Below, piece by piece: positions 44,330 through 51,759 of a DNA stretch of 64,000 nucleotides. Location: NCBI RefSeq assembly GCF_001050195.2, contig NZ_DF967965.1, positions 2,602,069 to 2,666,068 on the forward strand, written 5' to 3'. Origin of the DNA: Anaerolinea thermolimosa. GTDB taxonomy: Bacteria; Chloroflexota; Anaerolineae; Anaerolineales; Anaerolineaceae. Numbering within the stretch: the first letter of the stretch is position 1; every line of letters starts with the position of its first letter. Under the pieces are notes generated by a model. The model made no database searches and was not told the DNA's origin. It saw nothing but the letters and a program-made list of their open reading frames with translations. The position numbers and the translations under genes were made by a program.

Positions 44330-45032
44330 CTTCCTGAGCATTGCCGTTCAAATGGGTCTGATCGACGATTTTTCCGTCCTTGAGGAAGACGATTCGGTCG
44401 GCATAGGCAGCAATGCGCGGGTCATGGGTAACCATAAGAATCGTGCGCCCCCACTCGCTGGAAATCTGCCGCAGCAGGGTAGCAATTTCGTCTCCGGCGC
44501 GCGAATCGAGGTTGCCGGTTGGTTCATCGGCCAGAATGATCAGCGGTTCGTGAGCCAGCGCCCGGGCAATGGCCACTCGTTGTTGCTGGCCTCCCGAAAG
44601 CTCGGCCGGGCGATGATCCAGCCGATCGCTCAAACCCACTCTTTCCAACCATAATCGTGCTCGTTCATGTGCCCTGGCCACAGGCACACCATCCAGAATC
44701 ATCGGTAAGGCGGCATTTTCAAGCGCACTGAGAACAGGGATAAGATTGTAAAACTGGAACACGAACCCCATTTTGCGGCGGCGGATTTCAGTCACCTGAT
44801 TATCGGTGAGGGTGCTCAATTCCTGCCCATCCAGATATACCTTCCCCTCAGTGGGGCGGTCAAGCCCGCCGATTAAATACAACAGGGTTGACTTTCCACA
44901 CCCGCTGGGGCCCATGACAGCCACAAACTCGCCCTGGCCAATCGAGAGATTAATGCCCTTAAGAGCGGTGACCGCCGTTTCGCCTTTCCCGTAAACTTTG
45001 GTCAGATTTTCTGTGACGACCATTGATTCCAT
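44304..45032 (-). CDS. ABC transporter ATPase (LolD/MacB type), upstream duplicate copy
   Basis: 242-residue second copy of the ATPase, with the same Walker A, signature and Walker B as its neighbour. The last residues differ (AQEGRINEADS in place of AQEDTRTVREKMEVL) because the joint of the duplication replaces the native end by sequence from the padR-ATPase gap. Motifs are complete, so it may be active. The same ribosome site GGAGGAA precedes ATG 45032. It lies directly after padR. It may raise ATPase dosage or form heterodimers with the native copy. Confidence 0.85.
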   Translation of the reverse strand: MESMVVTENLTKVYGKGETAVTALKGINLSIGQGEFVAVMGPSGCGKSTLLYLIGGLDRPTEGKVYLDGQELSTLTDNQVTEIRRRKMGFVFQFYNLIPVLSALENAALPMILDGVPVARAHERARLWLERVGLSDRLDHRPAELSGGQQQRVAIARALAHEPLIILADEPTGNLDSRAGDEIATLLRQISSEWGRTILMVTHDPRIAAYADRIVFLKDGKIVDQTHLNGNAQEGRINEADS

Positions 45033-45106
45033 GCTTTCCTCCATCGAATAATCCATCCTTCGCAATCAGCTGTTTATGAGTCAGCTGTCAGCTTCATTTA
45101 TCCTGC
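44330..45106. repeat. 777-bp tandem direct repeat, unit 2
   Basis: Second unit of the duplication at 43553-44329. The length is a multiple of three and the unit contains a whole start region, so no gene is broken. No insertion sequence or long flanking homology is visible at the joint; only one base is shared there. Confidence 0.85.
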
Positions 45107-45688
45107 CCGTTTTCCAGGCGGACGGCCCCGCGGGCGCATTTCTGGCTCCGGCAGAGGCTGACGGGCAACCTCATCCAAACGCGCTTCGATCATATCCATC
45201 CAGCGTAAATCGGCCTCGATATGCATGATGGCCTGATCGAGCAGCAAAATATGCGCCAGGTCCCGGCGCGGGTCAAGCGTCATACGGCGTTCAGTCAAGT
45301 CGTGTAATTCCTGATACAGGCTCGAACGCTGGGCATAAATGACCTCTCGCGGGTCAACATATCCGGTGGCCACCGCCAGCATCAATTTGATGAAAAACTC
45401 ATCCCGCTGGCGTTCACTGCGTACGGGTTGCTCAAACCACGACTTTAACTCATCCCGCCCGGCAGGGGTGAGAGCATACATCTGCCGTTCGTTTCCGTTC
45501 TCATCCCCCGAGGGAACCTCAACGATCAGACCATTTTCTTTGAGCCGCGCCAGCGTAGTATAGACCTGGGCAGGTTTGACCTCCCAAACCTCCCGTCCCC
45601 CGGCCATGGTTTCAAAAGCTTGCAAAAGCTCATACCCATGACGGGGACGCTGACTGAGTAAGCCTAACAGAGCATTACGAACGCTCAT
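45098..45688 (-). CDS. PadR-family transcriptional regulator
   Basis: 196-residue PadR protein: winged helix SVRNALLGLLSQRPRHGYELLQAFE (2-26), then VYTTLARLKENGLIVE (recognition region) and a long C-terminal helical part for dimerisation. It is first in the operon with the two ATPase copies and the permease. The 20-bp inverted repeat at 45693-45751 flanks its promoter, so it probably represses its own transporter operon until a ligand, likely a transported drug or phenolic compound, binds. The last codons lie within the duplicated unit. Confidence 0.88.
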   Translation of the reverse strand: MSVRNALLGLLSQRPRHGYELLQAFETMAGGREVWEVKPAQVYTTLARLKENGLIVEVPSGDENGNERQMYALTPAGRDELKSWFEQPVRSERQRDEFFIKLMLAVATGYVDPREVIYAQRSSLYQELHDLTERRMTLDPRRDLAHILLLDQAIMHIEADLRWMDMIEARLDEVARQPLPEPEMRPRGRPPGKRAG

Positions 45689-45692
45689 AATA

Positions 45693-45751
45693 AAAAAATA
45701 TTAACTCGTTTTCTAATTTCTGTAATAATATAAAACGAGTTAATATTTTTT
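45693..45751. promoter_or_regulatory. 20-bp perfect inverted repeat at the padR promoter
   Basis: Arms 45693-45712 and 45732-45751 are exact reverse complements, separated by 19 nt. The core of each arm is TATTAACTCGTTTT or its complement. One arm lies between -35 and -10 and the other after the transcription start. This is a probable PadR operator pair, although it does not show the classic ATGT-N8-ACAT pattern. Confidence 0.65.
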
Positions 45752-45756
45752 GTCAA
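45727..45756 (-). promoter_or_regulatory. Promoter of the padR-ABC operon
   Basis: Minus strand TTGACA (45756-45751), 18-nt spacer, TATATT (45732-45727). It is interleaved with the inverted repeat. Confidence 0.68.
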
Positions 45757-45774
45757 GGGGATTCGGAAGCCGAT

Positions 45775-46824
45775 TTATTGAGCAGCTTCGTAAATACGCT
45801 GAACTTCTTCCTCGAATTGCCGGGCCAGTTTTGCATCCCGAATGATTAATAAATTCTCATCGTTGGTCTCATCCGCGCTTCGGGTGAAATTATATGAACC
45901 CGTAACCACCGTTTCACCATCGATCACCAGGACTTTTTCATGCATTAACCCCGGGTTGCCATCCAGGCGCACATCCAGCCCGGCACGGCGCAAAGCAGTA
46001 TAATCACTCCCGGCGGCATCCGACTGATCCGCGTCGAAAACCCCGCGAACCTGCACCCCCCGCCGGGCCGCCTCGATCATTGCATCGCGCAGATCATCAC
46101 GGGTGAAGGTATAGGCCAGAAAGTCAATCCTCTCTCTGGCCCCCTGAACGCGCTCCACAAGGGTACGTCCCGGGCGGTCATCCGGCGCAAAACAGACCTC
46201 CACCTCCATTCCATCCACATTCACCTGTCGGTCTTTCAACGGGAGAGCCTGACCTCCTCCAAACAGGTGCGCCGTAAACATTTCCTCAAATTCTGCCCGG
46301 TAAAGCGCAACCAGTTTACCCGAACGGATGCGAAGGAACACGTTGTGGTCTTGATCCAGGCTGGCCGGCGTGAGGTTGAGCGACCCACTCCACAGAATCT
46401 CATCATCGATGAGAATGAACTTGTTATGCATCAACCCTTCTCGACGATCTCCTATCAGCGGAATCTTTCCCTGTTGCAGTCGTTGAACCGCCCTGTTATC
46501 GAGCGCATCACTGTCAATCACCATCCTTACTGCCACCCCCCGCTCCGCTGCCGCAAGAAGCGCGTTGGCAGCTTCCAGCCAGGAGAAATTGTACATGGCA
46601 ACGTCGATGCGAACCCTGGCACTGGCAATTGAATCCAGCAACGCCTCACGCAAAGCCTGAGAACCATCTGGTTTTCCCGGTGAGGTAAAAAACACTGCAA
46701 CAGGTTCTGCCTCCGCGCTTTCTTGAAGGGTGGGCTGATCCCCGGAAAGTGAAATGAACTCACAACCTGTCAGGAATGAGAGCAAGAGAACCAGAGCAAT
46801 GGCCTGGCAAAGCCCTTTGTTCAA
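45775..46824 (-). CDS. Phospholipase D-family lipoprotein with two HKD motifs
   Basis: 349-residue exported protein. The signal ends in the lipobox SFLTGC. Two PLD-like half-sites are present: MHNKFILIDDEILWSGSLN (near 150) and MHEKVLVIDGETVVTGSYNFT (near 290), each with H-x-K-x4-D and a downstream serine/asparagine set. The protein could be a phosphodiesterase (lipid or nucleic acid) at the outer face of the membrane. I chose TTG 46824 with GGGAG upstream; the frame extends to 46923 into the preceding gene but without a signal-like start. It is the last gene of the zinc-ribbon operon. Confidence 0.8.
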   Translation of the reverse strand: MNKGLCQAIALVLLLSFLTGCEFISLSGDQPTLQESAEAEPVAVFFTSPGKPDGSQALREALLDSIASARVRIDVAMYNFSWLEAANALLAAAERGVAVRMVIDSDALDNRAVQRLQQGKIPLIGDRREGLMHNKFILIDDEILWSGSLNLTPASLDQDHNVFLRIRSGKLVALYRAEFEEMFTAHLFGGGQALPLKDRQVNVDGMEVEVCFAPDDRPGRTLVERVQGARERIDFLAYTFTRDDLRDAMIEAARRGVQVRGVFDADQSDAAGSDYTALRRAGLDVRLDGNPGLMHEKVLVIDGETVVTGSYNFTRSADETNDENLLIIRDAKLARQFEEEVQRIYEAAQ

Positions 46825-46858
46825 AGATCGCTCCCGTGCTTCATGGAATGTTTTTACT

Positions 46859-47398
46859 TCAGGGGAGTATCCACAACTGCGGCGAGTCGAGCCCGATTTC
46901 AAACCGAAATTCTCGAAGGGCATCCTTGCGTTCCGCTTCGATGTTCATCACCATAAATTCAGCCAGCGGCACAAGATCTTCAGGTGAGACCACCACCGGT
47001 TTGAAAGGCACCGGGCTGCCCACTTCCATGCGCACTGGCTGAAGCAGATACTTCACCCCCAATGCCACACTTTCTTCAATTTTCAGGCGGAATGCCGGGA
47101 TGAAAAACAGCCGGGGCACCGCCCACCAGGTATGCATCTCCTGGCTCGCATCGCCCTGATACGTCTGTCGAACCAGAGGGCGTACCACCCCCCGTGCCAC
47201 CCAGAAGGGATTTCCCACCTTTCCCGAAGGAACCGCACTGGAGAAAAAAACATCCAGCCGCTGTACACCCTCTTCATCCGACAGGAGCATTCCCTGCCCG
47301 CATTGGGCACACACCCACGCCACTTCATCGGGCTGGGCAGCCACCGGCGTAGAGCAACGCGGGCATTGCAACGGGATCAACCGCACTCGCTCGCTCAT
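46859..47398 (-). CDS. Zinc-ribbon protein, unknown function (third of three)
   Basis: 179 residues. An N-terminal zinc ribbon is CPRCSTPVAAQ ... CAQCGQGM (near 12-36). The rest has no membrane segment I can see, but includes WAVPRLFFIPAFRL, which resembles the VHVPIF/VHIPFW segment of the two upstream proteins. It overlaps the gene at 47395 by ATGA. I do not recognise a named family. The three proteins look like products of duplication with loss of the C-terminal membrane part in this one. Confidence 0.7.
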   Translation of the reverse strand: MSERVRLIPLQCPRCSTPVAAQPDEVAWVCAQCGQGMLLSDEEGVQRLDVFFSSAVPSGKVGNPFWVARGVVRPLVRQTYQGDASQEMHTWWAVPRLFFIPAFRLKIEESVALGVKYLLQPVRMEVGSPVPFKPVVVSPEDLVPLAEFMVMNIEAERKDALREFRFEIGLDSPQLWILP

Positions 47399-48447
47399 TC
47401 GATGAACCTCTGAACTTCTCGCACAATATCCTTCACGTCCAGCAAATCACCACCCAAACCCGATGCCGATTCCTGGTTTGCCTTATACCGATGGTATTCC
47501 ACCTGCTCACCATAACGGAATTTTTGCCAGCCAGCAACCATTAACCCGATCCCTGCTGCCAGGCTGATCAGAGCTATACCGAGAATGTCGCTGTCATCCG
47601 AGAGGGATACGATCAACGCCGGAACATCCACCGCCACAAAAGCCCCCACTGCCATTCCGCCAACCAGCATAGCGGCCCGGTACAGAACATTCCCCGGCGC
47701 TTTACCATACAGAACCTGGCCATCAAAACCATCAATCACCACCTGAAAGGCCCGTCCGCGATAGAGGTAGCGCAACACCCAGACCGGATAATAGACCAGC
47801 CCCAGCCTCGCGCCAAGAATACGTGTAAAAAGTTGAGAGGTTCGGCTGAGCTTTACTCTGGAGGCTACCCACTCCTCAAAGGATTTGCGGGCCGATTCCA
47901 GGGCTCTCTCAGGTGAGCCTACCGGTTCAAAAACCATGCCGCTGTAATGGAGCTGATCACTATTGAAAGGCTCCAGAGGGCGCCCCTCCAGAGAGATGCG
48001 CCGCACCCCGAACTCGCCCACATCACAGGCCACTTCGTTCCAGCTCACCTCGCTGAGTGCACGCTTCTCCCGCGGAACGTACCGCTTGTTCTCACCACTT
48101 CCAACCCGTTCCTGGCCGAAAGCCCAGGCCACCCCTTGCCCCCATGCCGCCCAGAAGGGTATGTGCACTAAAAAAGCCTCACTGATTTCCGCCCTGCGTA
48201 AAGTATCTCTTGCAATGGCCACACCACGGGTAAGAAACTGGCGCAAAGACTCCAGCGCCTGTTCTCGCTTCACCCGCAGAGGAACCTGATACCGGCGTAC
48301 TCCCCTTTCACCGCTGACGACGGAGCGCATCTCACAAAAAGGGCAAATGACCAGTGCCTGCCCTTCGGGAACGGGCACCGTACCCCCGCAGCGCGGGCAG
48401 GTAAGGCCGAGTAAACCTTTTTCGCTCATACTCTTGCCGCCACCCAT
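47395..48447 (-). CDS. Zinc-ribbon membrane protein, unknown function (second of three)
   Basis: 350 residues. A zinc ribbon CPRCGGTVPVPEG ... CPFCEMRS lies near 15-40. A middle domain follows with FLVHIPFWAAWGQG and, near 220, YYPVWVLRYLYRGRAFQVVIDG. Two or three membrane segments (GGMAVGAFVAVDVPALIVSL; ISLAAGIGLMVAG) lie near the C-terminus. The same layout appears in the protein at 48426. It overlaps both neighbours. I suspect a membrane sensor or scaffold, but no function can be given. Confidence 0.7.
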   Translation of the reverse strand: MGGGKSMSEKGLLGLTCPRCGGTVPVPEGQALVICPFCEMRSVVSGERGVRRYQVPLRVKREQALESLRQFLTRGVAIARDTLRRAEISEAFLVHIPFWAAWGQGVAWAFGQERVGSGENKRYVPREKRALSEVSWNEVACDVGEFGVRRISLEGRPLEPFNSDQLHYSGMVFEPVGSPERALESARKSFEEWVASRVKLSRTSQLFTRILGARLGLVYYPVWVLRYLYRGRAFQVVIDGFDGQVLYGKAPGNVLYRAAMLVGGMAVGAFVAVDVPALIVSLSDDSDILGIALISLAAGIGLMVAGWQKFRYGEQVEYHRYKANQESASGLGGDLLDVKDIVREVQRFIE

Positions 48448-49229
48448 CCTGCCCAGGCCATAAGAATCGGGGCAGCGATCAATCCAAGGCCCGAACAGAG
48501 CAAGAAACCAGCTATGGCACCACCATCATGATCAGCGAGCCCCCCAATTACCGGAAAGCTGGCCAGGCAGAGAAACACCACCGCCGCCACCCCACCCACC
48601 AAGCGGTAAGGAAGTTCCGCCTTGGCCGGGTAAACATTGGCCAGCACTGACCCCGTCGCCGCATCCACCACCGCGGTGTACGTCTCTCCGCGATAGAGGT
48701 ACTTGAATTCAAAAATGGGTACATGCACCAGAGCCATCTCCTCTACCTTCGCCCCGGCATGACTCTGACGGAACCAGTCCAGGCCTGCCTCAAGGGGCAC
48801 GCTGGGCGGCTCAGAATCGCCTTCCAGGGAGGGGGCATACGGCCGCAGATCGCCCGCCAGCAGGCTAAGGTGTGCCAGCTCGGTTACTGAGGTAGCGGCT
48901 GCCGGTTCCAGAGCAACACGCTCCTGACCATCGCTCTTCCAGCGAAAATACCACAGAGGGAAATACCGAAACGAACGGTTGACAATCTGGGATTTCTGAT
49001 CCAGGTCTTTCACCGTCTCACTGCCCGACATCCAGCGCTTTAATGCCGCTTCTGCCTGTTCCCCATTCAGGGTGGGGGTCAGAACCCAGTGAAACACCGT
49101 TCGCGATTTATCCACAAAGACCGTGGCTCCGCAATAAGGACAGATGATAAAAATCTGTCCCTCGTCGGGGTGGAGTTCTCCCCCACACTGCGGACACGAT
49201 AAAACAGAAAGTGTGTTTGGAGTATTCAC
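48426..49229 (-). CDS. Zinc-ribbon membrane protein, unknown function (first of three)
   Basis: 267 residues, GTG start. A zinc ribbon CPQCGGELHPDEG ... CPYCGATVF (about 11-36) is followed by VHVPIFEFKYLYRGETYTAVVD (near 180), paralogous to the segment in the next protein, and then by three membrane segments. The -10 TATAAT at 49242-49237 sits 7 nt before the GTG, so the operon mRNA seems leaderless. Together with 47395, 46859 and the PLD lipoprotein gene it forms an overlapping operon. Confidence 0.72.
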   Translation of the reverse strand: MNTPNTLSVLSCPQCGGELHPDEGQIFIICPYCGATVFVDKSRTVFHWVLTPTLNGEQAEAALKRWMSGSETVKDLDQKSQIVNRSFRYFPLWYFRWKSDGQERVALEPAAATSVTELAHLSLLAGDLRPYAPSLEGDSEPPSVPLEAGLDWFRQSHAGAKVEEMALVHVPIFEFKYLYRGETYTAVVDAATGSVLANVYPAKAELPYRLVGGVAAVVFLCLASFPVIGGLADHDGGAIAGFLLCSGLGLIAAPILMAWAGWVAARV

Positions 49230-49236
49230 GCCCTTT

Positions 49237-49242
49237 ATTATA
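49237..49242 (-). promoter_or_regulatory. -10 element of the zinc-ribbon operon, leaderless arrangement
   Basis: Minus strand TATAAT ends 7 nt upstream of the GTG start at 49229. No convincing -35 and no ribosome site. Confidence 0.5.
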
Positions 49243-49383
49243 GCGGAAGCCGCCCGGTTTCTTACACGGATCAGGTAAAGGATTAATCAAAATTATCGGA
49301 AAGATCTCAGATGCAACACCCACGGGAATGGAATGAATCCGGGTCACCTGTCTGTGAACCCGCGATACCCAATCAACTCCAAT

Positions 49384-49416
49384 AAAAAAGTGGGCGGCTG
49401 CAAGGAGCCGCCCACT
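49384..49416 (-). terminator. Rho-independent terminator of the Hsp20 operon
   Basis: Ten-bp stem AGTGGGCGGC/GCCGCCCACT (49407-49416 with 49389-49398), followed on the minus strand by TTTTTTATT. Confidence 0.88.
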
Positions 49417-49427
49417 CTGTCGATGGA

Positions 49428-49937
49428 TCAACCGCGTGTCACCGTGATACGCTTGCCAGTGACCTCCGGACGGGTGGACTTGGGCAAAACGACCGTCAAG
49501 ACCCCCTTCTTAAAGGTCGCCGTGATCTTGTCCTCATCCACTTCAGTCGGCATCACAATTTCACGCCGGAACGAGCCATAGCTGCGCTCAACCCGATGAT
49601 AACGGCGGTCTTTTTCTTCTTTTTCGGCGCGTTTTTCACCCTGGATGACCAGAACGCCCTTGTTGAAAGTCACCTGGATGTCGTTCTCGTCCATTCCAGG
49701 CACCTCCGCCGTAACGATGACTTCTTTGTCATTCTCACTCACGTCCACCGACGGTAAGAAGGAGCCACCATAGAAGTTAAGCATGCGCGAGGGCAGCAGG
49801 CGGAAAGGATCGGTGAAGAAGTCCTCAAACATCCGGTTCATTTCCTCCTGCATGGCCAGGAAGGGATCTTCCCGCCGGCGAACTACCAGGTCACGCTCTT
49901 CATTGCGTCTCCAGGGCAGTAAATCGGTAATGGGCAT
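49428..49937 (-). CDS. Hsp20 family small heat-shock protein (third in operon)
   Basis: 169-residue alpha-crystallin-type holdase. The ACD runs from about 60 to 155, with the strand FLPSVDVSENDKEVIVTAEVPG, the L9-like ATFKKGVLTVVLPK near 145 and a C-terminal I-x-V tail (ITV) used for oligomer contacts. GGAGG lies 9 nt upstream of the ATG. It is last of three consecutive Hsp20 genes and followed by a terminator. It probably prevents aggregation of unfolded proteins. Confidence 0.93.
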   Translation of the reverse strand: MPITDLLPWRRNEERDLVVRRREDPFLAMQEEMNRMFEDFFTDPFRLLPSRMLNFYGGSFLPSVDVSENDKEVIVTAEVPGMDENDIQVTFNKGVLVIQGEKRAEKEEKDRRYHRVERSYGSFRREIVMPTEVDEDKITATFKKGVLTVVLPKSTRPEVTGKRITVTRG

Positions 49938-49995
49938 ATCGATCCACCTCCTTTGCTATAGAATAACGCTTACAAAAGCCTCCGAAAGCCAGTGA

Positions 49996-50406
49996 TCACC
50001 CGGCTTTCACATCAATTTTGGTCGGTTTAGCAGCGCCAGCCTTGGGCAAGCGCAGATATAACACGCCATTCTTGACTTTCGCTTCGATGTGCTCGCGATC
50101 CACCTCGTCTGAAAGGGCAAAGGATCGCTTGAAATCACCCTCGCCGTATTCAGCGTATGCCAGGGTGAACCCCTCAGGGCGCTCGAAAGTCGGCATGGCG
50201 TTAATCGTCAGTACGTTTTTCTCCAGCACCACATCCACATTCTTCTCATCCGCTCCGGGCAGGTCTACCACCAGCACCAGCTCGTTGCTGGTTTCGTAGA
50301 TATCGGTGCGCGGAGTATAAACCCGCCGATCGCGGATACGTTCGGTCTGTTGTTCGGCCAGAGGAGCTTCCTGTTTCACTTCAATGGTCTTGGTTTCTTC
50401 GGCCAT
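49996..50406 (-). CDS. Hsp20 family small heat-shock protein (second in operon)
   Basis: 136-residue Hsp20 with a short, charged N-terminus (AEETKTIEVKQEAPLAEQQ) in place of the hydrophobic MEMNRMFEDFF-type arm of its neighbours. The ACD covers about 30-130 with YETSNELVLVVDLPGADE and VKNGVLYLRLPKA. The C-terminus has IDV. GGAGG lies 7 nt upstream. The unlike N-terminal arm suggests a different oligomer form or client range from the flanking paralogues. Confidence 0.92.
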   Translation of the reverse strand: MAEETKTIEVKQEAPLAEQQTERIRDRRVYTPRTDIYETSNELVLVVDLPGADEKNVDVVLEKNVLTINAMPTFERPEGFTLAYAEYGEGDFKRSFALSDEVDREHIEAKVKNGVLYLRLPKAGAAKPTKIDVKAG

Positions 50407-50430
50407 ACTACCACCTCCATTCCGGCAATG

Positions 50431-50871
50431 TCACGAAGCTTTCACACTGATCTTCCGCGGTTTATCAGCTTCAGCGCGCGGTAATACAACCTTGAGAATG
50501 CCATTCTCGTAACTGGCGGTTACCTTGTCGCTATCCACAGGGAACGCCAGCTGGATGCTCCGGTTGAACTTACCACATACGCGCTCGCGCCGATGATACC
50601 GAATGTCTTCCGCCGGATCTACCGGTTTGCGCTCACCGCTGATCGTGAGCACATCATTGACAATGGACAGATCAATATCCTTGGGATCCACCCCCGGCAA
50701 TTCGGCAGTGACGATTTCCTCCTCATCATTCGTCCAGGCATTGATCGCCGGGAAAGTGGAAGTGACCCGTCCACGCTCCGGCATGAAGGCATTCATCAAT
50801 CGATCCAGTTCTCGCTGCATACGATCCATCTCTTCCCAGATGCTCGGTAGCGTATATCTGCGATAAATCAT
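50431..50871 (-). CDS. Hsp20 family small heat-shock protein (first in operon)
   Basis: 146-residue Hsp20. The N-terminal arm IWEEMDRMQRELDRLMNAF is followed by an ACD with AELPGVDPKDIDLSIVNDVLTISG and VTASYENGILKVVLPRA, and an ISV tail. ATG 50871 has GGAGG 5 nt upstream; a longer frame to 50895 includes that site. Upstream, I see no CIRCE-type inverted repeat; a 10-bp palindrome GTGTTAACAC at 50957-50966 is the only dyad. Confidence 0.92.
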   Translation of the reverse strand: MIYRRYTLPSIWEEMDRMQRELDRLMNAFMPERGRVTSTFPAINAWTNDEEEIVTAELPGVDPKDIDLSIVNDVLTISGERKPVDPAEDIRYHRRERVCGKFNRSIQLAFPVDSDKVTASYENGILKVVLPRAEADKPRKISVKAS

Positions 50872-51012
50872 ATCAACCTCCTTCCAAATCTCCATCGGTG
50901 TACCAGAGATGGGTATTTGTTGTTTTTTTCAGGTACGCCCTAAGTGTATGCGGATCGTGTTAACACAAAATAAGTGGTTTATTGGAGATGTATAAGAAAT
51001 GGTCATCAATCT

Positions 51013-51021
51013 TGATATAAT
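51013..51021 (+). promoter_or_regulatory. Extended -10 promoter of the GT2-methyltransferase operon
   Basis: TGATATAAT, identical to the element at 135-143. The mRNA would start near 51028, 27 nt before ATG 51055. There is no Shine-Dalgarno sequence in that leader. Confidence 0.5.
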
Positions 51022-51054
51022 CCAGGCACCGAAGCTCACCTTCCACCTGCCCTT

Positions 51055-51759
51055 ATGACTTCTTCTCCCTCGCCTCGCGCCATCCTTGCCATTATTCCGG
51101 CTTATAACGAAGCCAGCCGCATTGCGCCTGTCATCCATGCCGCGCTTAAGCATCTTCCCGTTCTCGTGGTCGACGACGGATCTTCCGATGGCACAGCTCA
51201 GGTAGCCGAAGAAGCAGGTGCAACTGTAGTTCGGCAAACCCCCAACCAGGGCAAGGGGGCCGCCCTGAAGGCAGGGTTCCGTTATGCTCTTGAACACGGC
51301 TTCGAAGCCATGCTCACGCTTGACGCCGACGGTCAGCACGATCCCGCTGAAATACCCCTCTTTCTTGATGCGTATGCACAAAGCCAGGCCGATTTAATAA
51401 TCGGAGCAAGGGATTTCAGCCAGATGCCTTTTTCTCGCCGCCTGGCCAACACACTGGGTCGGGTACTCTTCTCCCGGGCAGTCGGGCAACCTGTCCGCGA
51501 TAACCAGTCGGGCTACCGGCTGGTGAGCCGTCGCATGGCCGAGGCTGCGCTGGAAAGCCCGGTTGGGGGTTTTGAATTTGAAGTAGAGATGATCGTTCTC
51601 TGCCTCAGGCAGGGCTATCGCCTGGGCTGGGTACCCATCCGCACCATTTACGCCGGAGAGAACAGCCACATCAGTCCGTTGCAACATGTGCGGCGTTTCA
51701 TCCAGATGGTGCACCGCGCACGCCGTATCATCCGTACCAGAGAAAGAAGAATCCAATGA
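51055..51759 (+). CDS. Glycosyltransferase family 2 (dolichyl/polyprenyl-phosphate sugar transferase-like)
   Basis: 234-residue GT-A enzyme. IIPAYNEASRIAPVI (about 10-24), VVDDGSSDGTAQVAEEAG and LTLDADGQHDP (the D-x-D region near 92) are the core motifs. The latter half has RDNQSGYRLVSR, typical of DPM1-like enzymes making polyprenyl-phosphate sugars. No C-terminal membrane helices are seen. It is coupled by ATGA to a methyltransferase gene. Confidence 0.88.
   Translation: MTSSPSPRAILAIIPAYNEASRIAPVIHAALKHLPVLVVDDGSSDGTAQVAEEAGATVVRQTPNQGKGAALKAGFRYALEHGFEAMLTLDADGQHDPAEIPLFLDAYAQSQADLIIGARDFSQMPFSRRLANTLGRVLFSRAVGQPVRDNQSGYRLVSRRMAEAALESPVGGFEFEVEMIVLCLRQGYRLGWVPIRTIYAGENSHISPLQHVRRFIQMVHRARRIIRTRERRIQ

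Noticed and set aside
43553-45106. Transposon-borne duplication
   Set aside because: No transposase, terminal inverted repeats or target-site duplication border the 777-bp units; a simple tandem duplication explains them.
49996-50871. Hsp20 genes as a recent tandem duplication like the ABC ATPase
   Set aside because: The three proteins differ widely in sequence and N-terminal arms, so they are old paralogues, not a recent repeat.
50930-51054. CIRCE or other known heat-shock operator upstream of the Hsp20 operon
   Set aside because: I looked for TTAGCACTC-N9-GAGTGCTAA and found nothing similar; only the short palindrome GTGTTAACAC is present.
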